Assembly (NCBI RefSeq): GCF_000218685.1
Contig: NW_006763306.1
Coordinates: 306,835 to 370,834, forward strand
DNA from: Serpula lacrymans var. lacrymans S7.9
Lineage: Eukaryota; Basidiomycota; Agaricomycetes; Boletales; Serpulaceae
Direction: 5' to 3'
Length of the DNA: 64,000 bases
The notes below the pieces were generated by a model that ran no database searches, was not told where the DNA came from, and was given only the letters and a program-made list of their open reading frames with translations. Shown here in pieces: positions 46,173 through 55,325 of the stretch. The position numbers were made by a program, and so were the translations under genes. The stretch's first letter is position 1. Every line of letters begins with the position of its first letter.

Positions 46173-47222
46173 TTTTCCCTGAGCCTTCATTTCGTTGACC
46201 TGTTGGTCATAGAAGAAGGCCCGGATTTCGTCGTAAGAACGACCGGCCAAAGAGTTGAGCCGATCGTCCGGCTTTTCGTTTTCTAATTGGCGCACCTGGC
46301 GCCTTTGATTATTTTTTTGTTGGGCGGCCTGCGCCCCGTTTCTACAATCTCGGGACATGTGTCCCTCTTGGCCGCAGTTGTAACAGCTGCCCTTGAATCT
46401 GCGCATTTGTCCGCCTTGGACCGCGCCGATATCCATGGGAGCACCCTGTCCTGGCTGCAGCCCGAACGGCTTGAACCCGCGAGAGTGATTATAATTTTGG
46501 TTTGATGACCCAGGGCGCCTCTGGGGTATGGTGGTTTGTTTGGTGGACCCGCCACCTTGGTGCATAGCGTAGAGCTCCATGGCCCTACCGACTCGTCGGA
46601 CTTCCTCGGCTGCCAGAGCCAGGTCGTCACTTCTTGTATCCTGCAGATAGAACTGTTCTGCAATGCGAGGGTTCACATTGCGTTCCAGCAGTTCTACTGC
46701 GTGTTCGTTACCTAACCCTCCTTGGATGGAGAGGGCCAGGAACCGGGTGACATAATCATCCGTCCTCATGTTTCCTTGTTTGAAGGAACGGATTTGCTGA
46801 CGCGCCCAGTCTCGCTCAGCTTGTGGTTTGAAGTATTTTTCGATCTCTTTCTTGAGATCGTCCCAGGTAGGCCACACACCCGCGGTGTAGCATTCCTGGA
46901 GTCTTACTTGGGCGTATCGACCCGCCACAGGTCCTTTTAGGCGAGATAGCACCGCAGTGGCTACCTCAAAATCGTCGGCAAACACGTCCCAGTTTGCCTT
47001 GACCCAAATCTGGAGCTTGATCCACCATTCGGCGAATCACGCTCGGTCTCCTTCGAAGGCGCCAGGGTCAGCGACGACTTCGACTTTCTTATTGAACTTT
47101 TTCTCTACCGAGGGGGTTGCTACAGGGTGGTTGGCCTGTATCTCGGCGAGTTGCGAGGTTAACTCAGCTATCTGCACACGCATTGCATGCAGTAGCTGAT
47201 TCATATCTTGTTGCGACGACAT
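46158..47222 (-). pseudogene. gypsy-1 gag with one in-frame TGA
   Basis: Starts at ATG 47222 (MSSQQDMNQLLHAMRVQIAE) and is interrupted by TGA at 47037-47039 in GDRA*FAEWW, where gypsy-2 reads CGA for Arg. It then continues in the same frame through WVKANWDVFADDFEVATAVL and the zinc knuckle CYNCGQEGHMSRDC to TAG at 46158-46160. The lesion is one C-to-T change at a CpG. Given identical LTRs it may be recent, or the copy may have been mobilised by proteins supplied in trans. Confidence 0.9.
46173..46179 (-). promoter_or_regulatory. -1 frameshift heptamer of gypsy-1
   Basis: Minus strand G GGA AAA in the gag frame, at the same codon position as in gypsy-2, four codons before the gag stop. Slipping back one base enters the long pol frame directly. 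Confidence 0.8.
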
Positions 47223-47746
47223 GTCGACTTGTTCTCTTTGTGTAATGTAAAAAAATAGGTAACTGGGGGTCCCCGCTTGCTATCTGCGGATCAACCTCTT
47301 CCCAGCTGAGTATTGGATCTCAATCTCCGACTACCCACACTATAGTATTAAAATGTATATAAAATGTAAACGTAATAAACCCTGGTCCGAACGGTTGTCA
47401 GGGGGTGGTCCGCTTGTTAAGCTGTCAACCCTTCTCCAGACTGGCGGAGGCAAGTGCCCGGCCTGGTCAGAGGAAAGAGAAATTGAAGTTTTGTATTTTA
47501 ATTCTAATCAACAGTGGTTCCACACCGACTGCTGAGCTATAGTACTCCCCTTAACGCTGGGGGCCGCGTATCCAAAGGTTTTGGGTTCTTCTCCCAAAGC
47601 ACTACAAGGCCGTCGCTAGGAGCGCACCTATCTGCTATGTGGGATATTCCTAACCGCTAACCAATCTCCTTCACCCTGGAGTCCGGGTGCCCAAATGATG
47701 GGACTTCTGCACACACGTGCGAGAGAGTAGAAAGAGCGAGTCCTAA

Positions 47747-48135
47747 TGTAACAACCAAGAGTTAGTTACTCTGGCGCACACAGGAACACACTATAAAGGT
47801 AGTGGAAGACGGGGAGTGGGTACCCCTTGGGCTGCAGTGAGTTAGTTGGTATACAACAGGAGGACTCGCTGAGGAGTCTCCTGGATCTATTGGGGTATAT
47901 ATACTACTACAGGTTTGTTTGTACATGTGTACTATACAGTTGATGAAGGCAGTGGCTGATGATGTCATAGGGCCTAGCCCGTATGGCCAGCTCCACTGCG
48001 TGAGAGAGTTAAGTCTAAAAGTAAAAGAAAGGCAACGCGGCGCGAGAAAGGGAAATGCCGCGTGGCACTTAAAGTATAAAGTTAAAGCGGAGGATAAAAG
48101 GAAAGGAGATGTCCGGAAATTGTGTTATCGTAACA
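47747..48135 (-). repeat. gypsy-1 5' LTR (389 bp)
   Basis: Same sequence as 41889-42277 as far as I can read. The internal region begins TTAGGACTCGCTC on the minus strand; no standard TGG-type tRNA primer site is visible there. Confidence 0.95.
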
Positions 48136-50150
48136 CCTGGAGCCCGGTGCATGAAGAATGAAGCATGCTCAAAGCGCTATCGTAAAGAGTTTTGTGCTGA
48201 TACCAGATTTGGTGATGATGGTTATCCAGAATATGCAAGGCCTGACAATGGGAGGATTTATACAGCTCCAAGTGGTCATGTTTTTGATAACCGTGATGTT
48301 GTCCCTTACAATGCATATCTCTCTGCCAAATATGACTGTCACATCAATGTTGAAATTTGTGCATCCGTTAAAGCCGTCAAATATATTCATAAATATATTT
48401 ACAAGGGCCATGATCAAGCTTCAGTTGTGGTGGGAGGACAAGGTGCAGATGTAGGAATTGTACATGGAGATGCAAGGCAGCCAAGGGATGAGATTCAGGA
48501 ATATATTGATGGATTGATGGTCACTATATTGGTCCTGTGGAAGCATGCTGGCATCTCTTGGAGTTCCCTATGCATGAAGAAAAACCAACAGTATTGCGCC
48601 TTCCTATTCACTTAGAGGATCAGCAAACTGTATTCTTCAATGCTCATGATGATGCAGAGAATATAATCAATAATGACCATACATCAAAGACTCAACTCAC
48701 AGAATGGTTCACTGCCAATAAAGATTACCCTGAAGGTCGTCACATACCTTATCAGGATTATCCTCAATACTTTGTCTGGAACAAAGGTACCAAAAAATGG
48801 ACTCCAAAAAAACAACAATTTGCTATAGGGAGAATGATGTTTGTCCATCCAAGCCAAGGGGAGCGCTTCTACCTCCGTACACTGCTCACTGTGGTCCCTG
48901 GAGCAGAGAGTTGGGAAGATTTGCGCATATTTGATGGGGTTTTACATCCAACTTACAAAGCTGCATGTGCTGCACGTGGCCTGTTAGAAGACAATGGTGA
49001 ATGGGATCAGTGTTTGGCAGAAGCAGGAGATATGCAGACAGGCCCTGAACTCTGTGCTCTCTTTGCAGTTATCTTACTGCAATGTCTCCAAAATGAGCCT
49101 GCAAACCTTTGGAACCAGCACAAACACAAGATTTGTGATAATCTACACCATGGCCTTCTTCAAAGAGGGACTGCCCAACCTTCAGAAGACCAGATTTATG
49201 ATTATGGGCTATTCTTGCTGGAATGTATACTTACTCAGTCCAACAAGCGTCTTTCAAGCTTCCCACCAATGCCTTTTCCTCAGCAACAATGGGAGCCTAT
49301 CATTATAAACAATCTTCTCCACAAGCAGCAAAATTATGACAGATTTGATCTTACTTTGGAGGTTGAAGATAATGTAGAGAGGCTCAAGAGCAGCGGAATG
49401 CTTTTGATACCATTATGCAGTCAATCCACCATAATCAGGGAACAACTTTCTTTATTCACAGTGCTGGAGGTGGGGGCAAAACATATCTCTGCAATACAAT
49501 TGCAGCCGCCGTTCGAGCAAGGGATAATCATAATGTTGCTCTATGTGTAGCATCCTCTGGGATTGCATCCCTGCTCTTGAAGGGTAGCCGCACAGCTCAT
49601 TCATGCTTTGGAATCCCTATTCCTGTACATGAAACATCCACATGCAGGATTCCAAAAAACTCTGACCTCCATGAGGTATTGAGACATACCGGAGTTATAG
49701 TCTGGGATGAAGCGCCAATGCAACACTGTCATGGGATTGAAGCATTAAATTGTACATTGCAGGATATTTTGGATAATCAACTTCCATTTGGAGGCATTAC
49801 AATGGTCTTTGGAGGGGACTTCCGCCAAACAACACCTGTTGTTCTAAGAGGGTCAAGGCAACACATTATTTCTGCCTCTCTTAAAAGGTCACAACTGTGG
49901 ACAAGCTATCATGTTGTCAATTCCCTGTCCGTGTTGCCTTTGCCATGACCATCAACAAGTCTCAAGGTCAATCAGTGACACAGGTTGGGCTGGATTTATG
50001 TGTTCTAGTGTTTTCACATGGGCAACTTTACGTTGCATTGTCTTGCTGCACTTCAGGAGAGAGAATAAAAGTGCTATTTCCACATGGTTCAAATGACAGA
50101 CGTACCGTCAATGTGGTGTATCCCAAAATTCTGACTGGCTTTATCCATGA
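48136..50150 (+). pseudogene. Helitron Rep/helicase, C-terminal half
   Basis: Resumes after gypsy-1 in register (…EHPG|ARCMKNEACSKRYRK). The rest of Rep is visible, including VVPYNAYLSAKYDCHINVE and the two-tyrosine motif KYIHKYIYKGHD. An 8-bp tandem duplication (48505-48520) shifts the frame before GPVEACWHLLEFPM. The Pif1-type helicase has a Walker A reading SAGGGGKT (first Gly replaced), Walker B VIVWDEAPM and GGDFRQTTPVV. Then a deletion at about 49918 joins LWTSYHVV to [18 protein letters not shown], removing the middle helicase motifs. The final motif reads VALSCCTS rather than the expected VALSRCTS. Confidence 0.93.
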
Positions 50151-50553
50151 CTGGCAAGTAGATTTTTCCCCAATTCTCACCCTTTTTACTAAAGTGTTTA
50201 TTCTCAGATCATATTTTCATCCTTTACCATTTCTGGAGTCTCTTTTTTTATTTCTCATCAATTTATCAATGTAGTACCATAGACTTTTTACATTACAATA
50301 TATGTTGATGTTTGTAAAGATTCAAAGAACCATCTGCTTGATTCAGTATACTGTGCAAGTTTAGGGCAGGCTTATAAGGACATTCAATGACAGAACTGCA
50401 AGCCAAACATGCATCATAGGATTCAAAGACTTAACATACATTACAGACAGCATAAGTTCACTGACTTAACATTTTAATCACTTAACAGTATTATTATTAT
50501 TTATCATATAGCAAAAACATTGCACCAGTGGCAGAGCCATGGGCTGGACCTCG

Positions 50554-50693
50554 TAAGAAGAAAGGCAATGCGGCGAGAGAAAAAGAACTTTGAACAAAAG
50601 GGAAAGTGCTGCATGGCACCGTGTGTGAAAACTATAGTAAAAGGTTAAAGGGGAGAATGAAATTTAAAGGTCCAAAAATGTGTTATCGTAACA
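50554..50693 (-). repeat. gypsy-2 5' LTR, second part (140 bp)
   Basis: Starts TAAGAAGAAAGGCAATGCGG and ends ATCGTAACA. It completes the 411-bp LTR begun at 38563 and is followed by the target duplication TTACT (50694-50698). Confidence 0.95.
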
Positions 50694-52883
50694 TTACTTA
50701 TATTGTACTTACAAACATACCTATCACTCAATGTGGTTAGGTAAGGGTAGATCTTACCTTTACACCATCATACAGTGAAACAAACATGTGGTCAACAGAG
50801 TGTCGTATGATAAGTAAAGCAATATAACAATATAGTGCTCAGTCTGTTAGACAAGCACTACTAGTATTTACACTGACATAGTCTTGACTTTGTGTAAGCC
50901 TTTTTGTTACTCTCAGCTTCTTGGATTATCTCAAGCAAACCCCATCAAACTTCAATCCAGAATTCCTATTGATATAATCCTGGTACCATCAGGTTACTAG
51001 GTCTTGTAATCACCTATGAGCACTAGCTGCCCTGACCTTCCAAATTTTGGCACTGTACTTTGAGCTTGCCATGCTGCACACACTCAAAACACCAGCCACT
51101 TTGGTACCAGGGGTGCCCAGGGGGCAACATTATCTCATCTACTACAGTTAAATTATAGCGGCATGCATGCCAGTCCCTGACTCTGATTTTTGAACTCTTT
51201 TAATAAGTCTCAAGTCAGAAGATAATAATCATATTTCATGATTCTACATGTAAAAAAAGTCTAATAAATGAAAAATCTTGCAATAAAACAGTGACAAATG
51301 AGATATTTGTTTTTTTACTTTAATGATTATGAGCATTGATCAAGGTACAAGAAAATAATACCATGCAAAAAACTCACAGTATTCAAAAAGCAAACTAAGC
51401 GGTAAACACAACACCTCAAAGCCCTTTATATCTCCAACATAAAGAAAGGGTCTGAGAGATCTGGGATCTCACCTGCCTCAACCGGGTCTTTATTGTTGTG
51501 ACAACTTTGAGACTGGGCCTCCTTCCCCTTTTTTTTTTGAACGGAGGGTTTGTTTAGTGGGAGTGCTTGTGTCTGGTTGATCATCATTATTAGCTTTCCA
51601 CTTTCTGGACAGGTCACTGTTGTCTTCATCAACAATAGGAGGAAGAGGTCAGAACAATGCTTTTTGTGCACCAACTTGTTTAGGTAAGAGATGCATAGAG
51701 TGAAGTACAGGGCAGTATGTGCAGTATGTGTGGCTACCATTGTTTTTTGCGCCATTTTTATTCCAGGATCCTGTCTGCAGTGGGATGTTTCACCTGTAGA
51801 TGTTGGACTGTGTGAGATGAGCTTGTACTAATGATTGAATGGGTGACTTATAGCTGTAAGTGACCACCATACATCTGGAAGGTATCTTCTGGGAATATTC
51901 AGATGGATAAATAAGGACCCCATTGTTGCCATGGACATCAGGCACAACAACTTTGACCAAAGATAGGTCTAGCTCACTCTTTCAAAGTACCCTTTGGGAT
52001 CAGGCAGGTCTGCAACACTCTAATTGTGAACACCATGTGCAGCTGATGAAGATGGTGCTTTCCCTTTGTCAGATGGTGTAACAGGGGTGGAAGCAATCAT
52101 TTTACCTGCAATAGTGACAAAATTAGCATAGGTGTGTGAGTACAAATGAAAACAAAGTACTTGGGGGATGAGATGGCACTGGTCAACAACTTGATTCTTG
52201 TGGCATCAATATTTGGAGCTGTGGGCTTCCTTTTGTCTGGCAGTCCTGTGAACAGGTTTGGGCTTACAACTACCATCTCCTATCTTTCTTTTTCAGTCAC
52301 AGAACATACAAATGTTGAGCTACTTACTAGATCTGCAGGAGCAACACCTAAAAAGCTATTAGACAATGTAATACATTGCTCACATACAATGCTATACATA
52401 CTGTTATCAATTGTTTCTTCCATCTCAGTACTCAGTATCATCAATGCTGTAAATGCCTTTGCAGAACATGCAATTGCCTCTGGTGGGTGATCCTCCGAGT
52501 CTGTAAGCAGCACCAAGTCAAATTGTGCCTTTGCCTTCCACATAGAATCTACATTGAGCTTGAAAAAAGGCTTAGAAGGTTGCTAAAGAAAAAATGAAAA
52601 GATGTACCCCATGTTGAATAGACATAAGGTCCAAGTTAAGCAAAAAAACCATCCCAGTTGAGGATTGTGGGAAATTTCATAATATATAGGTTACCAGATA
52701 AGTCAACCCAATATTCTGCATTTTCTTCATTGTTCTCCAAGGGTGTGGATTGTTGAGTTTGCTGAGTGTAGCAATGTGTGTGTCAGAAGCAGTGATTGTA
52801 GAATTTGCATACTCTAGGAGCAAGCACCACAAGGCAGGAAGGGGCTCTGCAATTGCAGTGTGGTTAACATCTGCCATGGAGGG
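50694..52883. repeat. duplicated host segment, copy 2, right part
   Basis: Homologous to 9098-11000, with the extra 276 bp at 52251-52526. Homology ends at 52883, where repeat K begins with TGTAAGGACC. Confidence 0.9.
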
Positions 52884-52895
52884 TGTAAGGACCAT
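51426..52895 (-). CDS. unrecognised minus-strand gene, fuller copy
   Basis: Three open segments: 52677-52895 (72 codons; ALWCLLLEYANSTITASDT), 52280-52543 (preceded by a good acceptor, TTTTTTCTTTAG, and reading QPSKPFFKLNVDSMWKAKAQ then an Asp/Glu- and Ser-rich stretch) and 51426-51755 (109 codons). The middle segment exists only in this copy. The gene may be spliced, but I cannot join all parts without stops, and no known domain is visible. The first few codons at 52884-52895 fall in repeat K, so the true start has probably been displaced. Confidence 0.3.
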
Positions 52896-53350
52896 TTTAT
52901 TATTTTCTTATCTTCCTTATGTCTTGGTTCTCGAACACTTTTCCAGTTACACCTCTGGCTCTAGGGCTAGAGGTATCATTTGCCATCTTACTTCTCATAG
53001 CCCTCACAGGCTTTCTTAACCACCGCTACCATTTTATATCACAAATTAGAGACTGGGTATCACTCCGAGCCAGCCAGCACAATGGGTAGGGACTGGTAGT
53101 AGGCATCTCGCCAACCAGCTCCAAGCCCCATTGAGGCCTGGAAATACTAATAAATGCTTTAGTCAGGATCGTACCTCATCATGAGGATACGATTCCTGAA
53201 CACGCGTGACAGACACCTATTATTAGTAGAACTCTCTCACCTGCTGATTGATCATTCAAAGTTGTACAATAGTTGTTCCTCTTTTTCTTATTGGCCAATT
53301 TATTCCTCAGACCACTTTTTGTTTATTCCCTTTTTGGTCTAAAGGAACGG
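52884..53350 (+). repeat. LTR-like repeat K, left part
   Basis: Begins TGTAAGGACC at the point where the host duplication breaks off. It resembles 4695-5100 at moderate identity and is truncated at 53350 by element E. No coding sequence recognised. Confidence 0.5.
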
Positions 53351-55173
53351 TGTCGAAGATGAGAACTGCAGTTAGAAAACCACACACAAAAACAAACTAA
53401 CACACAATCCTCCCAGATTCCACGGAACTTGTTTATGGGCTTTGCCTCCTAGAACAGTGGAGTGGTCTGGTTGTTCGTGGGGTGGTACGTATAAAGATCC
53501 TTCAAAGTAAAAACCCAAAGGTGTATGAGTGTGGGTTTTGAGGAGGAGGGATAGTTGAATTTATAGAAAGATAGGGGCTTTGTGACGAGTATAGACGAGC
53601 ACTACCTTGCTAATTGTAGCACAAGGTAGGTTTGAGAACAACGAGGATGACGAGGTGACGAGGTTCCCAGTGATAGCAGGCTCCTGACGCACAAACTGTA
53701 GTGCTCAGAAGGACTCTAATCGAAGGGGATGACAATCACTTTCAAAAGTGACAAGTGACGATGACAGCAGTTAACAGTGGTAGAAGTGGTAAGTGTTGTG
53801 ACCACACTGGATCACAAGTAGCAGAGTAGTGAACTTGAGAGTAGAGAAGAAGTCTGGATTGGAGTTCTTGTTTTTTTTTTTACAAGGTAAAATACAGGGG
53901 TTTATATAGTGAAAGAAAAGTAGGCTATGCACAGTGTAGCTGTGCAAAAAGAATGAGAAAGAACATGAAGGAAGGAATGTATGCTGACAAATCCTGCGTA
54001 GGTAGTACAGGATAAGATTGTCAAAAATAGGAAAAGAAAGAGATAGAACAATGAATGCTGTGAGTAATGTCACAGGTTTGTACAGCCATAAAGTAAAGTC
54101 CAATAGCAAAAAGAGAGCAGGAAAATCATGATGTCATGGGAAGATGCAGTAAAAAAAGGGCAAGGCAAAACACTATCAGTATCAACACAGTTCCTTTATT
54201 GTCAGTCAGGCATTCTAAAAAATATGTGTCCATAAAAATGATTCAAAAATCAAAAATAATCGCACTGTAAATGAATGTTCTGCTGAAAAAAAAAGAAACT
54301 GGAGCCACCGGTCCACCACCTAGTCCAAATCCGACAGTTCCATGGCCTTACCAATGGACTGGTTGTGTTGGACCACCTGATCAAACGAGGGAGGGAGAGG
54401 AGTAGTTCCAATTTGGAACAAGTGAGTCCCAGGGAGCGTGTGGTAGGTGTAGCTGTAGCGAAGACGATGGACAAATGATAAGTGTACCCAAGTGAATGGG
54501 ACAGCGATGAACATGGGCGACACAAGGGGATGAACCTTCTCCAGCTCAAAAACTACCCACCCACGCTCCAACCAGGCAAGACGAGCGACCGATGTTTTGA
54601 TAGTATATGATGGTAGATTGACGTCATAAAGATGGACCTGTTGCCCTATTTGAACTGGCCGCCGGGGCTTTGCTGATATCAGCAGTGGCACGTGGTAGTC
54701 TACGGATCGGCGACGGAAGCGGATAGGAAGTGGTGACATCAGAAATGGTGGGGGTGCAAATAAGATGAGGAGGAGGAGGGTGGAGGTGACGAAAAAGTGG
54801 ATTAGAATGGGGATCCAGAAACGACCGTCAGGTGAGAATAAAAAGGAGAGGAAGGGGCCCATGGTGGGGCTAGGCAAAGGAAGGGGAGTAAGGGAAACGA
54901 CAAAAGCGAGGGCGCAATGCAATGTGTAGCCAGTGGCGATGCGAAAATTTGCCGAAATGGTGAAACACGGAAAGTACCGGATGGAAAAGCAAAGGTGAGC
55001 GTGACTGGATTGCCTAATAGAGGTGGTGCTGATCAGCCACAAGTTCGAAAAGGGCAATATTAATTACTATTCCACGTGGCACTGTGCCTGTGTGGTGCAA
55101 AGGCGAGTCTTTTTGAATATTCACTTCGTTATTGACACCTGTCCATGCTACCAATCAACTTTGGTGCATGACA
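53351..55173 (-). mobile_element. ~1.82-kb LTR-like element, copy E (best preserved)
   Basis: 1823 bp, inverted; plus-strand ends TGTCGAAG and GCATGACA. Length equals copy D minus its nested insertion. Flanks are ACGG (left) and ACGT (right), at best an imperfect 4-bp duplication. The right end abuts the internal region of gypsy-3. The TATA box (inverse at 53901-53908) and AATAAA (inverse at 54195-54200) are present. Confidence 0.85.
54320..55057 (-). CDS. conserved 245-codon ORF of the LTR-like element
   Basis: The only uninterrupted version of a reading frame shared by copies A-E; ATG at 55057, stop at 54320. The first about 115 residues are hydrophobic and Pro/Leu/Phe-rich (LPLPSPTMGPFLSFLF; HFFVTSTLLLLILFAPPP), suggesting membrane segments. 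The remainder is more polar (PVQIGQQVHLYDVNLPSY; LERGWVVFELEKVHP). No known domain recognised. It lies upstream of the element's TATA box and so within the U3-like part. Copies differ mainly at amino-acid-changing sites, which argues against strong selection. Treat as possible, not demonstrated, coding sequence. Confidence 0.35.
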   Translation of the reverse strand: MPFSNLWLISTTSIRQSSHAHLCFSIRYFPCFTISANFRIATGYTLHCALAFVVSLTPLPLPSPTMGPFLSFLFSPDGRFWIPILIHFFVTSTLLLLILFAPPPFLMSPLPIRFRRRSVDYHVPLLISAKPRRPVQIGQQVHLYDVNLPSYTIKTSVARLAWLERGWVVFELEKVHPLVSPMFIAVPFTWVHLSFVHRLRYSYTYHTLPGTHLFQIGTTPLPPSFDQVVQHNQSIGKAMELSDLD

Positions 55174-55325
55174 ACGTGTTGATCCAGACTTGTCATCTGG
55201 GGAACCTTCTTGAATGCCCTTTGAATTAACTTCATTCCCGATAAACCGGTCTTCTCCCGAACCAATCATAAAACGAGAACAACTATCCCCTACTCTATCA
55301 TTTCTATCACAACCATCCCTGAACA

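Larger units (their letters stand above)
41889..48135 (-). mobile_element. gypsy-1 chromovirus, young full-length copy
   Basis: 6247 bp on the minus strand, flanked by a perfect CCTGG (41884-41888 and 48136-48140). Both LTRs are 389 bp and I see no difference between them. Removing the element and one CCTGG rejoins the Helitron Rep frame. gag has one internal TGA, and pol is open for 1287 codons and ends in a chromodomain. It is the innermost and youngest layer of the stack. Confidence 0.97.
38834..50553 (+). mobile_element. Helitron, inactivated, carrying gypsy-1
   Basis: Inserted into the gypsy-2 LTR exactly between A (38833) and T (50554); the intact left LTR shows the empty site TAGCTAAAATAAGAAG near 32937-32952. 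It begins TCTATAATG, as Helitrons begin with TC. It ends GGACCTCG, departing from the usual CTRR, after a small hairpin (AGCC-ATG-GGCT, 50534-50544). It makes no target duplication. Coding capacity is a Rep (HUH)-Pif1 helicase. Excluding gypsy-1 and one target copy it is about 5.5 kb. Confidence 0.93.
32669..50693 (-). mobile_element. gypsy-2 chromovirus, host of the nested stack
   Basis: A Ty3/gypsy element of about 6.3 kb (32669-38833 plus 50554-50693), read on the minus strand and flanked by TTACT (32664-32668 and 50694-50698). The paralogue at 9098-9102 is the empty site. The left LTR is 411 bp. The right LTR is split by a Helitron into 271 + 140 bp, which also sum to 411. The LTRs differ at a dozen or so positions, so it is clearly older than gypsy-1. 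Internal genes carry stops and deletions. Confidence 0.95.

Noticed and set aside
47720..47746. Conventional tRNA primer-binding site next to the gypsy-1 5' LTR
   Set aside because: The internal sequence starts TTAGGACTCGCTC on the minus strand, which is not complementary to a tRNA CCA end. The priming mode is left open rather than assigned.
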